Shown piece after piece: positions 1-12,199 of a DNA stretch of 64,000 bases. This stretch comes from Eudorina sp. 2006-703-Eu-15. Its lineage: Eukaryota > Chlorophyta > Chlorophyceae > Chlamydomonadales > Volvocaceae. Within the stretch, counting starts at the first letter, position 1; each line of letters begins with the position of its first letter. The stretch is taken from the NCBI GenBank assembly GCA_003117195.1, contig BDSI01000100.1, forward strand, positions 186,001 to 250,000. Reading direction: 5' to 3'. The notes below the pieces were generated by a model. It saw only the letters and a list, made by a program, of their open reading frames with translations, had not been told where the DNA came from and ran no database searches. The position numbers and the translations under genes are program-made.

Positions 1-110
1 CCGCGACGGCCTCCGCCTCCGCTGGCGCCTCCGTCACGGCATTCGCCTCTGCTGGCGCCTCTGCGACGGCATCCGCCTCTGATGGCGCCTCTGCGACGGC
101 ATCTCGTTTC
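1..110 (-). repeat. In-frame 30-bp coding repeat (DAVAEAPAEA-type)
   Basis: About three to four degenerate 30-bp units, each encoding ten residues with alternating acidic and alanine positions, lie at the left edge inside the large minus-strand exon. The array probably continues outside the window. Length is a multiple of three, so copy-number change would not shift the frame. Confidence 0.6.
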
Positions 111-3100
111 CCTGGGTCGTCCGCGACGGTATCCACTTCGGCTTGCACCTCGACGACGGACTCCCCCTCCGTCGCGACGGTTTTCGCCTCCGCTGGCGCT
201 TCCCCGACTGGATCTGCCTCCGGTGGCGCGGTCTTTGCTGGCAGTTCAGAAACCTCCGCGAGCTCCGCCTGCGGCTCAGCAGCGACAGCTTTCGCGGGCG
301 GCTCAGCAGCGGCATCCTCTGTTGCCGTCTCAGCATTGGCAAGCGCCGCCTCTTCCACGGCCTCCTCCTCCTCCTGCTCCACCTTCTCCGTCGACTGGGC
401 ACCGGTGGCGTCCTGCTCGGCTTGTTGCTGCTCCTTTTCTGCATCCAGGGCTTCAGACGCCTCCAGGTCGCATCCGGTCTCTGCGCTCTCAGCCTCATCG
501 AAGTGCGCCACGTCACGGCAGTCTCCGTCTCCGTGGGAGCACTCCTCCAGGCCAGAGGACTCCCAGTCCGCGGAAGGGCTGTTGGGATCCTCACACCGCC
601 GCAGACCCGCCGGACTCTCTGGGCCCGACGCCTGCTCCACCCCGTCGTCAGCTCCCCCAGCTGCGGTCCCTTCAGCCATGCTGACGTCCAGATCCGCAGC
701 TGGACCACCAAGCCCCGCAGCAGCCCAGACCTGCCCAGCTGACGAGGCGCCGTCACCTGCTACCGTACTGGCGCGGGCGTTAGGGTGCGGCGGCGGGGTC
801 CCAGTAGGATCACTGTCACCGGCCGCCACGTCATCACCGGCCGTCACGCGGCCGTGCACTGCGCCGCCATCATCATCGCCGTCAGCTGCCGACTCGACCT
901 CCAAACGGGGTGTCCCCAGCACGAACCATTGCGTCTCGCTGCCTCCTTGGCTCTGCCCGGCTGCTCCCCCGCCGCCGCCCGCGCTGTCAGAACCCTCCTG
1001 CTCCCCTGTTGCTCCGGCCGCCTCGGCCCTTGCGCCGTTGCTCTGCGCCTGTGCTGCCGCTGGCGCATCCGGCGCCGGGGCGCGCTGCGCCTCCCGCTCT
1101 GCGAACATGAGGTCCGTTGCCGTGGAGTCGTTTGACGCACAGGACTCCGTCGACGCCAGCTCGGCAGCGGCGGCGTCTTCACCCTTCGCCGCCGCTGGCC
1201 GCTCGCGCCCGATGTCCAGCACCAGGCCCGGCGCCGCCGCCGCGGCCGCTGCGGCCTCCATTGCCGTTGCAGTTGCCACCTCATCCGAAGCAGCCATTTT
1301 TAGCACTGTGTGCGACTCTGCAAGCTGTCTCACAACGCAGGCTGCCTCCGGCGCCGTCGCTTCCTCCACCGGCTGAATCTCCGAGGGCTGTGGCAGGTCC
1401 CTGCCTGCCTTCGCCGCCCCCTCCGTCGGCGCAGCAACCTCGGCCCCGCAGCCCTCCAGGGCCGTCAACGCCAGCGGTGCCGAGCGCGTGCCGAGTGCAT
1501 CGCCAGCTTCGCCTGTGGTTGTGCCCGGCTGACTGATATTGCTCGCACGACTGCGTGGTTTGCCCGACTGCCGGGCCAGGGCGTGCCACCAGGGCGCAGC
1601 ACCGGATGCGGCGGCCGGGCCGCACGTCTTCGCGCCCGCCTCCACGCCGCCGTCGGCACCGCCGGTGGCCCGCGCGTCACTGCCGCTGTGCCCAGCCACG
1701 CCGATGCCGCGTCCACGGGTGACGCCGTCGCAGCTGGCGCTGCCGTCGCGGTGGGACTCTCGCGTGTGCGGCTGAGCGCGGCGGACACCGGTGCCGTCAG
1801 CGGGCGTGACGTTGCACGAGCCGCTGCCGGTACCAGCACCCGACACGACCGCCCCATCATCGCTGAGTGGGTGGGGCACCGGCACCTCAGCGACCTCTGC
1901 CGAAGCCGATGGCAGTCCAGGGAGCGGCTTGCCTGCCAGTGGCTCAGCGCCGTCTTGGCGCTGACCGGTGATGCGCGTCTCAGAGCCGGCAGCGCCGGCC
2001 TCCATCCCCGCCCTCAGCTCGGTGCTTAGTGTCATCACCTCCGCCGCTGTCGCAGCGCCCTCCGCGTCACTCGCCAGTGGTGCGGTGCCGTCATCTGCCA
2101 CCTCCGCCGCCGCCGTCTCCGGCTCCGCCATCTCCGGCTCCGCCACCTCCGGCTCCGCCGCCTCTGCTGAAGATCCACCTCCCTCTTTCATCACGGAAGC
2201 TGCACGCACCGCCACCTCTGCTTCTCGCACCCCCATCGGCGCCACCGCCACCGCCTCCGCCGCCTGCAGCGGCGCTCCAGCCGCAGCAGCTGCCATCGCC
2301 GATGAGCCCGGTTGTAAATCCAGCGACGCGGGTGCAGGCGAGGCCGCCACCTTGTCTCCAGCTTCCGCTGGCACCTTTTCATCAGTGGGGCCTGCGGGTG
2401 CCTCAGCGGGTGCTGCCGCCATAGCTTCCGGCACCTCCGTGACTTCCCTCACCGCCTCAGCTGCCGCCTCTACCGAACCGGCCTCCACCGGCACATGCTG
2501 ATCCGCAGCCTCGACTTTCTCGGCCATCACCGCCACGTCGACTTCCCCCGCACAGACCTCCATCCGCGGTGACGCGGAGCTGCCCGGCAGAGCTTCTGCC
2601 CAGTCGAGACGTCGAGCTGCCGACTGCTGCTGCTGCTCTTGCTGCCGCTGCTGCCGTGCCTCCAGGTCAGCAGATTGCCGTTCCCCCTGCACCGGCTGCA
2701 GCTGCTCCTCCATTTGCTTCTGCGCCCGCTGCTGCTGCTGTTGCAGATTCTGCTGCTGCGGCTGCTGCCGCGCCACGGGCCGCTGAGGCGGCGGCCCCCA
2801 GGCGTCCCAAGCGGCGCCCTGCACCCGTTCATCTGCCTCAGGGCCCTCCACGTCCTGCTGCTCGTGGTCGTGGTATCCATGGGACTCGGGCATGTGGGTG
2901 TCGAGGTACTGCAGCGTGTCGTGCGACATCGTGGGCGAGGGGCAGGCCTCGGGCGGCCCGGCCTCCGCCATCCCACCGGCCGCGGCCTCCTCGGCCGCCC
3001 GGACGTCCTCCTCCTCCACCTTGACAACGCCGGCGTCGGGATCCGCGTCGCCCGCCAGCCGCTGTCGCACCTCCCGCTTCATCCACGTCGGCATCTTAAA

Positions 3101-6100
3101 CACGGACAGGAGCTTCCGCGCTCCCTTGGGCGACTTGATAACCTTGGCCTGCTTCATCTGCTTGGCGCCCGTCGCCGGGTTCGGCATCGGCGAACCCGCC
3201 CCTGCCTGCTGCTGCAGCTGCTGTTGCTGCTGCCGGCCTGCGGCAGCAGTGCTGCTCTCCGAAACCGGCTGCTCAGCCGCCCGTGGCACGGGCCCGGGCT
3301 GACCCACGGGTCCCGGAGCCGGTCCCGCTCGCGGGCCCTGAACGCACGAGTAAGACGTCTGCGCCTGCGGGGCGAGGCGGGCATCCTGCTGCTCTTGTGC
3401 TCGCTGCAGCTGCCTTTGATGTTGCAGCAGCTGCTGCTGGCCCTCCAGGAACATCTTGGCCTGGTACTCGCATGTCTGGCGGAGTCGGTGCTGGCGGTGC
3501 GGGTCCTGGAGGTGCCGCTGCAGCAGATTGTGGGTGTGCGTGGGCGGCAGCTGCGGCGGGTGCTGCCGCCGCCGCTGATGCTGCAGGAGCTCGCGCAGGG
3601 AGCTGTCCTGGATGGTCAGCTCCATGGACAGGTCGTGACGGGTAAGCCGCTGCTGCGGCGGCGGCAGCGGCGCCGTCGGCGGCCAAGGCGCCGCCGCCGT
3701 TTCTGCTCCAGGGAAGGACACCTGCGGCGTGGCCGCCGCACGGAGCTGCGGCTGCGGCGTAGGCAGCCACGAATCTTTCGAGGTCTGCAGCACTTGCTGC
3801 TGCCCGTGCGGCTGCTGTAAGAACAGAAGCTGCTGCTGCAGCTGCGGCTGCTGTTGGGTGAAGGAGCCTTCGCGACTCCAGGAGGGACTGCACACGGCTG
3901 AGGTGGCGACTGACGTCGCCGCCGAGTTGGCGGCGGGGGAGCATTGCGGCGGGGAATTGCCAGGTTGGGCCGCCGGGTGGCCTCCTGGGCCCGCGGCCGC
4001 GGCCGCCGCCGCTGCGTTCAGCATCGCGCCCCGATGCACGGAGGAGCAGCCGCCAGCGGCGCTGCCCGCAGAGCTGCAGGCGCCGTACCTGCCGAACCTC
4101 GAGAGCGACACCGGCTCCAGTGACGCGCGTCGCACGGTCCGGATGCCTTGGCTGCTGCTGCTACAGCCTCCCGCGCTGACGTTGGCACTGCTGTAGCAAA
4201 CGGGCAGCGGCTCTCGGGCAATCAACGACGGACTGGTACCCCAACTGGCGGAGCTTGCCGTACTGGTACAGCTGGCGGTGCGGCCGTCGACGGCTCCTCC
4301 CCAGCCCCCGAATGAGATGGGCACTTGGTTGGAGCGTGGGCCGGCGCCGCCAAAGGGATGCGCCTTGCCCACAGATCGCGGCACGGCGTGTATTCCGGCT
4401 GCCTCCAGAGGTCTGACAGGCGGTGGGGTGGCAAGGGCCGTGGCAGAGCAGGTGTGCAGGCTTCAGCGAAAACCTATCCATGGTGGCATTGCACGGCACT
4501 GGATGTACAGCTTCCGTGCGGGAAGGTGTTGTACAGTGCAGTACAGAGGTGTGCAGGTGCGCGCATCAGTACCTAGCAGTGACATACGGCGTGTGATGTC
4601 GCCTCTCCTTCAGGATTTGAGTCCTGAAGAATTGTCCGGTGCTTTGTGGTAGCGCAACTTTCCCAGGGTGCTTATGATGACGATTGGTTGTAATCGCTGT
4701 GGTGTCTATGGCTGCTAGGACGTCTGCGAGCATGCATGAGGCCAACTCACCACCTACTCCCAACGGTCATCGGGGTCTTAGTTCGGGATGCCTTGTCACA
4801 CTCCCGTGCCACCCGGGGGAAGACGAAGTGAAACCGCTACAAGATATTTCCGGCGCCAAGTATACCAGTCAAAAACAGTATGTTTATCTCGGGAGAGGGC
4901 TGTCATGCGGCCATCAACACCGGCCCCTTGACCCACTCACCTGACACGGGGATCGGGGACCGGATGGGCCTGCGGCGGACCGACAGCGGGGCACCGGGGG
5001 GTGCAGGGACGACAGGCGCGAAGGTTCCAACCAGGCGAAACAACAATAGGTCAGTCGGCGGGGCTGGGAGAAGCTCAGGTAGGGCTAGGGTTGGGCCCAT
5101 GGCGCGATTGTGCGCCCCACGCCGTGCACCTAATCGAAGCACACACCAAAACCCCGCAGGCCGGCAGCCGAATGCGCATCAATACGGTAAAATCCCCTTC
5201 AGCCCCATGATACTGACGACAACGGCAGGCAGACAGCCGTGCTGGGCTTTGCCTATACTCGCAGCGCAGCATGGGCGCCGTGTGCGGATGCGGGCGGCGG
5301 AGTGCCCGCCCGCATCTGTCCGGGGGAGGGAGGGGGCAAACAAGGGCGTTGGCCATCGACCATGGCCCCCCTGCTTTGCACACACACACACACACACACA
5401 CAGTGGGAGTTGGCAGCGAGCGGGACGTGTAGGCGAGGGCCGCTTGCGACGGGAAGGGGTGTACGACAGGGAAGCTTGCGTGGTGATGTACTGCCTTGTG
5501 CAAACCATAGCCCCATCATGGAGCACCCGACTGCATACCCGGACCCAGCAAGGCCTGACGCGTGCGAGCCGCCTCGCTCTGGCTCAGCTGGGCAGGCAGG
5601 CCTGCCGGAGGGTGCAACCCTAGCTAGTACGATTAGGTTGGGACGCGGGACCAGGCTAGTTTTACCGCACCAAGCAGGGGCGCGCCTCCGAAACGCGCCC
5701 TGGGTGCTGCAAGGACTTGAGGAGGTTGAACAGCGGACTGCGAGGCGCAGACCGCCCGGGATGGGCCTTCGCCCACTCCCTTGAGGGGGCACAGCGGTCA
5801 CCGATCCTCGGGGATCGGGCACGCGCCCTTGGTTGAGAGCGAGGGGACAGAGGCCCCTTACGCCCCTTTCCCCCGTATCCGGGGGAAAGTGCTTCGGCGG
5901 TCTCCCGTATGGGGCGGGTTAGCGCCCCCGGCCAGTGTCGGCCCGGCAGATATGTAACGACACACACACACACACAGTCAGGTCTCTTTAACACACACAA
6001 ACACACACACAGCGCCGAATAACGGTTGCATTACAGCACCGAAACCCCAGCTGGTCCTAACTGCCGCCGTAACACCTACTGACCTGCAGTGGCGTACAAG

Positions 6101-7824
6101 AATACTCCAGGGGGGCGCGTAGCTCCGCCGCCGTGGCTCCAGCAGAGCCATACGCAGGCGACGTGGGCGACAGCGAGGAGCCGGGCTCCGGTCCGCGCTG
6201 GGCTGCAGGGCCGCCCGCACCGCCGGGCGCAACCACAGCCGCCGCCGCAATCACAGCTGCGCCTCCCGGTGGTGCCAGCGCCTGTGGAGCTGCTTGAGCG
6301 GGCTGCCAGGGTCCCTCCCGGACACCAGTCATTGAAGAGCGCGCTGAGGTTGCGATGTCGCCACTGCCGGAAATCACCCCTGCAAAACGGCGTCAGCCGG
6401 CCGCCAAGGGGTCAAGGGCGGGGGTGGTTCAGGTTGTGCAGGCCGGGGAACGTGGGTCGGCGAGGTTGTGCAGGCCGGGAAACGTGGGTCGGCGAGGTTG
6501 TGCAGGCCGGGGAACGTGGGTCGGCGGCGCTCTCTTTCGCGGCGCAGGGCGTCAACGCGGCGACAACGACGAAGTGCGTCCGCAAGACCGTAACTATGGT
6601 GCGCTGAACAAGTGGCAGCGGTGTACAGCGGTACCGGAGAGGTGGTGAAGTCATGCCGCAACGGCAGCAACCGCGGTCGCCTGACCCCAACTCGCCACTG
6701 TCAGCACGCGGCCCGGGAAAGGGGCCGCAGTTTCACCTTGCTCGCCGTACTTGGCGCCATGCGGCTTGGGCAATCCCGGGTCGCGGGGGCTGATGTCGGC
6801 GACGTAGCAGTCACCTGATTGGATGAGTCACGTTGGGCCAAAACGGAGGTCAGACCAGATGCCGTAGCGACATGACCCTACACCTGCATAGCCCCAACCC
6901 TTCATGTGCCCCTAACGTACAGATTTCGCCGCGCCAAGGGCCGCACTTCGCGCTTTGCTGCACCTGGCTTCCCACCCGAAGCCAGCTGCCAGCCTCAACG
7001 GTAACGGCCGGTGGGCAAGGGAAGGTCACATATCAAGTGGTCCTTCCTTGTCTGAACCCGGTGGGGAGGCCGTCTCCGCCACCATTTTACCAGGCAACTG
7101 GGCACCCTTCAGGTGTCCAACTGAAAATACATGATCCGAAAACAGGCCGCGAAAGCGGCACCTCATTAATTTTCAACATCTTCCTGGTTCAGAAGCAGAC
7201 AATCATAAATACGGGCGCCATGCCCTCGGCAGAGCGTCCTGGAGGGGCGCATGACTGCATGGCTGACCTACCCTGGGGGGCAGCGGGTGGCTGCGTGGCA
7301 GGGGCCCCTCGCCTGGCACCGTCTGCGCCGCCGCGGTTCCGGCAGAGTCCCGCGACCAGCGGTCCCATGGGGCTGCGGTCCACTAGGGAGACATGTAGGG
7401 CGGCCCCGGCCAGGGCGGCGTGGCGGGTGTAGGGCGACGGCGGGCGCGGCTGCTGGGGCTGGAGACCGGTCGTTAGCGGGCCGGTGGGCGGCGAGCTCAC
7501 AAGGCGCTGGGTTGAGCTGGGTGGGCTGGGGCCTCCCCGGCCGCTTGGCATCTCCATCACGAGGCCATCTCTTGGGCTGGGCTGGCGGATTCCTTGCTGC
7601 TGCTGCCAAGGATGTTGCAGGAGTTGAAATTGGTGATGTGGTCGGGTTGCCACTTGCTGGAGTTGGTCCGGAGCTGAGTCGATTGGAGGGTCGGACCGAA
7701 ATCCCTGCCTGAAGTCGTATGTAATCTGGCAAGTCCCAGTATTTGGTTTAAGCATGTCTACGCTGTGCGGCGCTGCGATAGAAGCGGCGAGAGCGTCCCT
7801 GGCGGCTGTCGTGTCCGAAGACAT
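1..7824 (-). CDS. Large Gln/Glu/Ala-rich protein, 3' end outside the window
   Basis: Three exons, read on the minus strand, make one phase-consistent model: 7824-7272 (ATG at 7824, donor GTAGGT), 6379-6076 (acceptor TTTTGCAG) and 4412 to beyond base 1. The last exon stays open for about 1470 codons. The protein starts MSSDTTAARDALAAS. It then shows Gln-rich stretches, helical segments such as LRELLQHQRRR, a basic patch (KQAKVIKSPKGARKLLSVFK, about 3150-3070), a long acidic Glu/Ala-rich region, and at bases 1-110 near-perfect ten-residue repeats of the type DAVAEAPAEA. I recognise no catalytic domain. Composition suggests a scaffold or transcription-associated protein, but that is inference. 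The exon 2 end is uncertain: 6084 (GTCAGT donor) is the stronger site but breaks phase with 4412, whereas 6076 (GTGTTA) keeps it. A third exon in between is possible. The consistent GC-ending codons support coding. Confidence 0.62.
5694..5978 (+). repeat. Dispersed repeat family R1, copy 1 (CA-tailed)
   Basis: About 285 bp, starting GCGCCCTGGGTGCTGCAAGG and ending in GGCAGATATGTAACGA followed by a CA microsatellite. The same sequence occurs inverted at 32650-32931, and its last 100 bp occur at 49661-49760. A simple-repeat 3' tail and partial (5'-truncated) copies are what a short retroelement would leave. No RNA polymerase III boxes were identified. It lies in intron 2 of the left-edge gene. 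Confidence 0.7.
6430..6527. repeat. 32-bp tandem repeat, three copies
   Basis: Three nearly identical 32-bp units containing AGGTTGTGCAGGCCGG and ACGTGGGTCGGC, lying in intron 1 of the left-edge minus-strand gene. The units differ by one or two bases. Confidence 0.85.
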
Positions 7825-9238
7825 TTCGATTGCTGCAGATGCAAATCACACCAAGTTCTCTTTATTTCACAGAAAATGGGCAACTTCCAATGGTCTGGTA
7901 TTTGAATTCGGTCTTGGGCGCAAAGCTATGAAAATGAATGATTAGGCGCCTGCCTGACAGCCAAAGGCAGCTATCCCCTGCTATCCAAAGGATAGAGAAC
8001 GTTCGATTTATTTAGGGGAATCATAACATCCTTCCAATATACCCATTCTGAAGTTGGTATTCATTTGCCAGCAGATGAAGAACATGATGTGAACTTGAAT
8101 TTCTGGTTCCGTCGTTCGGAGTCCCTATGACCGGCGGGCAAGCCCATCTTGGAACTCACAGGCATTTTGATTTTGATTGCTTGTAACGAAAATTTGAGAT
8201 TGTGTGTGAGTGACACATTCTTTGGACAACCGCAATCACCTGTGGTACTCGCGTGCTTTTTCAGCACTGCCACGCGGGCTCTCTTCTCAGAGAGTATGTG
8301 CACACTATAAAGAAGGTTTGTGCAACAGAAAGCAGCGCAGTTGCGCAGCCGTTCCGTTGAACTAAGGCACTTTTGCTATTGGATCACAGTCGAGGGTTCC
8401 ACAGATTGTGTTCGCGACGCCGTATACGTTTACAGTTATTCTGCACGGGCTGTCGAGCTTTGGCCTAATTGTGGCTCAAAATCTGTCGTGGCCGAACGAA
8501 TACTGCCATGAAACAAACAGTTGCAGGAAACTCGCGGTAACTTGTATTCGACCGTTACAAGGTGGACCTTGATGGTCATCCAACGGGCCCCGACGCAGCC
8601 CCGATAGCTCGTGGTGTGCAGCGGCCCAGCGCGATCAAGCATGGTCAGGTGGTCAGGACTCTGCATACTCCCGTACGCCTCGGCCCAGCTGCTTTTGACG
8701 TGTCCTGACGCACTGGTGCGTGCAATAGGGTGCAATCAGATGTTAGAGTTACCGTGCGCCCAGGGCGCTGGAGGCAAAAGCAGTCCATGTGCCGTCCTCA
8801 ACGGTCCGTGCAACAGGTTGAAACAAAACTCAACAAACTGCAGAAGGCGCTCGGCAGCGGCGGCTAGCAGCAAGCTTGCACCGCGCCTGCACTCACCGAT
8901 AATCAAGGCTGTCACCCCCCCTTCATACTCGGTGATTGTCCCCGGCCCATGGGCGAAACTGCAGGCTTTCAACGTTTTCAGGAATCGGCAGATGGTAACA
9001 GTCATGCATAATTGCGTCTACGAGGTCATGCTAGGTTTACCATCCCGGACAGCGCCAGGACCTACGCCGAGCGGACCAAGAATAATGTCCACATCAGACA
9101 CCGTCCAGGATTGGGCGGATTGGGCATGATTGGGCATCGGCCAGAGTGGGTCTCGAAGGGGCACGGCTAGCGGACATGTGGCAAGCTGCTGTCTTGGTAC
9201 CCCTGCTGGGCCACAAACCTGGTACCTCCAGGCACCCT
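7825..9238. promoter_or_regulatory. AT-richer divergent intergenic region
   Basis: Composition changes abruptly at the ATG of the minus-strand gene: 7825-9238 is much richer in A and T than the coding exons and has no convincing ORF. It probably contains that gene's promoter, but no TATA box or other element could be assigned. A degenerate copy of repeat R2 (see 46049-46166) is at about 8547-8612. Confidence 0.4.
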
Positions 9239-9998
9239 GCTGTCACGCCGATTGACTGCACCCGTCAGTTTACTGCTCCAATTCGGTTATTTGCGGTTAT
9301 TGTGAGTTGTTGTGTGATTCGGTTGTCCGTTTCCTTTGGTTTCGGGACCATCACTGATGGTAGAGTGTCGTACTTGTTTGTCTTGTGATTTAGGTCGAGG
9401 CTTTGCCTTGGTGCTTTGTCTCGATTTGCTGGGAAAGCATGCGCGAAGAAGAAAAGACTCCTCGGCACATGCGCGCACGTTGGCTGTTCCACTCAAACAA
9501 GTCTGCATCAACATAAGATCAGAAATAACATGCCATCGTGGAGGCAGCAGAAACGCTGTTGTAGGTTCGCGACACCGGAGGCAAGGCCGAAGGTAGGATC
9601 AGCTGGCTGGTCAGTTGCAGAAGCGACGCCGCGCAGCTGTCCATAACGCTGATGTAAGCACTATGCGTGCAAATGATGACAATGGAACAAGGACTCGGTC
9701 CAGGAGATGAATGATGTGATGAACGACCTTACATGTCTCTTCCGCTAGGCCAGGTCCATAACCTAACGAAAGGGGCCTACTAGTTGCTCATCGGCTATTG
9801 CCGAAGAGCAAATCGAGACAAAGCACCAAGGCAAAGCCTCGACCTAAATCACAAGACAAACAAGTACGACACTCTACCATCAGTGATGGTCCCGAAACCA
9901 AAGGAAACGGACAACCGAATCACACAACAACTCACAATAACCGCAAATAACCGAATTGGAGCAGTAAACTGACGGGTGCAGTCAATCGGCGTGACAGC
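9239..9998. mobile_element. Palindrome 1: 180-bp inverted arms around a 400-bp element
   Basis: Bases 9239-9430 and 9807-9998 are perfect reverse complements (192/192 by eye). The inner 12 bases of each arm, TCTCGATTTGCT and its complement, are also the ends of a 400-bp unit (9419-9818) that recurs at 10648-11047. Without the unit, the flanks would form an unspaced 2 x 180 bp perfect palindrome (GCTTTG next to CAAAGC). The 400-bp unit has no long ORF and looks like a non-autonomous terminal-inverted-repeat element. I found no ordinary direct target-site duplication. Confidence 0.8.
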
Positions 9999-10589
9999 TG
10001 TCAGGCCGTATGACTGCTCTCTGACGTATCATGTGCCTACCCGTGACTCCCCCCCAGCGTGCAACGCAGTAGCAAAGCTGGAAAGATGGGTTCCAGGTGG
10101 CGTGGTGTGGATGCGTGAGGTAATTGCGTCCAAATGCGGCAATAAGCGACCAGCATGCGTAGCTGGCAATATGAAGTACATGGCGACCGAGACCCGAAAT
10201 GTACGACAAGTACGGCATGCTCAGACGGTGTCCGACATGATGGCAACAGACTCACAACAGGGAACACCAACGGCGCGGCTACTGATGCAGTCAATCAAAT
10301 GGGCCAGCAGCAAACAAGGCACAAACACAAAGCACGGTGTATGCTCCAGCTGGTCTACACGAAAGGCTAAGCACAAGGCGTGGCCCGGGATCTAGCGCTG
10401 GCGACTTTGGCACGGGCATTCCCACAGACAGCAAAACACGCGGGCATCACCTCCGAACGCGGCCTGGGCTGCACACGCATGACCTCAGAACTCTCACGTC
10501 GGGCGATTCCAACTGGATGGAGCACCAAAATGACGACTGCCGAACGGAACGGCTAAGAAGTCGCCGACATACCAAATCGCTCGGCACCA

Positions 10590-11105
10590 TTGACAACTGT
10601 CATTCAGCATCCATCATTTGATCACGCTTGACAATACAAGCGCTTGGTCTCGATTTGCTGGGAAAGCATGCGCGAAGAAGAAAAGACTCCTCAGCGCATG
10701 CGCGCACGTTGGCTGTTCCATTCAAACAAGTCTGCATCAACATAAGATCAGAAATAACGTGCCATCGTGGAGGCAGCAGAAACGCTGTTGTAAGTTCGCG
10801 ACACCGGAGGCAAGGCCGAAGGTAGGATCAGCTGGCTGGTCCGTTGCAGAAGCGACGCCGCGCAGCTGTCCATAACGCTGATGTAAGCACTATGCGTGCA
10901 AATGATGACAATGGAACAAGGGCTCGGTCCAGGAGATGAATGATGTGATGAGCGACCTTACATGTCTCTTCCGCTAGGCCAGGTCCATAACCTAACGAAA
11001 GGGGCCTACTAGTTGCTCATCGGCTATTGCCGAAGAGCAAATCGAGACCAAGCGCTTGTATTGTCAAGCGTGATCAAATGATGGATGCTGAATGACAGTT
11101 GTCAA
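10590..11105. mobile_element. Palindrome 2: 58-bp inverted arms around the same 400-bp element
   Basis: Bases 10590-10659 and 11036-11105 are perfect reverse complements (70/70 by eye). The central 400-bp unit (10648-11047) matches the unit of palindrome 1 with eight substitutions by my count, seven of them transitions. The outer arms share no sequence with the arms of palindrome 1 beyond the 12-bp ends. As in copy 1, the unit sits exactly at the axis of symmetry (GCTTGG next to CCAAGC), and the flanks are free of mismatches. Confidence 0.8.
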
Positions 11106-12199
11106 AACCCGCTTTCCCCTCCCCTTGTCGGCGGTTGCTTTGAGTCACCACGACCTGCGCTGCAAACATGGTGCCGTATGATGTTATGTGACTTATGTCT
11201 TATGGCTGGATGTGTTGCCATCCAGCTGCAATGGGCAGCTGCAACAAATGCGCTGGCTAGCACCCAGTCGACAGTGCTAGCGCTGAACGGATTTGCATTA
11301 ATGCCATGGCTGGGAACGTCTGGGAAGGAGATACTTGTAAGTTGCATGATGAAGGGAACATTCCATGCCGTTACAAGTATTGCGGTTTGCCTGCTGCTGC
11401 ATCCTGGGTTCTTGGCAGTTACAATATCGTTGTAACACCTGCAACTGTCTCGCTTGCAACGCAACCGCAGCCTGAAGGCACGTCCTCAGCGAAATGGCCC
11501 CAATACATCGTTGTCACAGATAAAAAATGTAATTGCCTGAGAAGTATCTGGATGTGGAATACTCAGTGGCTGGCGACGTCGCGCGCGTCACGCCGGTGAC
11601 CTTTGTAGCTTTGTCCAATTTACCCGCGTGACCAGGGAGTTAGATGTTGCAAATCGTCTTCAAAATAAAGATTTTGATGGCGATAGGCGCCGTCTGGACT
11701 GGAACGGGACACCGGTACTTGCAGTACTCTGTGTGTTTCACGGCACCACTCTTCGTCTGCAACATGCATACATTTGGTGATCTGTTTTGCCGGCGTGGTT
11801 GCGGCGTGGGTTAGTCTGCCATTTTCGGGAACAAATGCGGAATGGAGGTGCATGCGGGTCACCGATTCGTGATGGTCTTATTATGACATTAGATGTCTAG
11901 ATATCCAATAACAAGGATATGTATGCCACGTTACCGACTTCTTGGAACATGGAGACACGATATCAATATCTTCAGTACATCGTGAAAAGTACGTGCAGGC
12001 AGTTGTCAGAGAACAGCCAGGCACTAAAAAACTCACAAGTTATATACTCGTGTCTCCCAACGGTTCGTCATGGGTAAATGCGGCGCGACTAAATTCCTAC
12101 GTCAGTACCTAAAAGTCCCAATAGCCTTTCAAGAAAGCATATAATCTTTCTCTTTATCGAAGCGGAAAATAAACAGAGACAGCGATCCAACTGATTACC

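Noticed and set aside
336..1376. 346-codon plus-strand Ser/Ala-rich ORF
   Set aside because: Shadow of the minus-strand Glu/Ala-rich exon; the plus frame arises from antisense GC-rich codons.
9416..10875. Paired ORFs (about 76-85 codons) in the 400-bp unit as a transposase
   Set aside because: Too short, no transposase motif, and the two frames simply reflect the duplicated non-coding unit.
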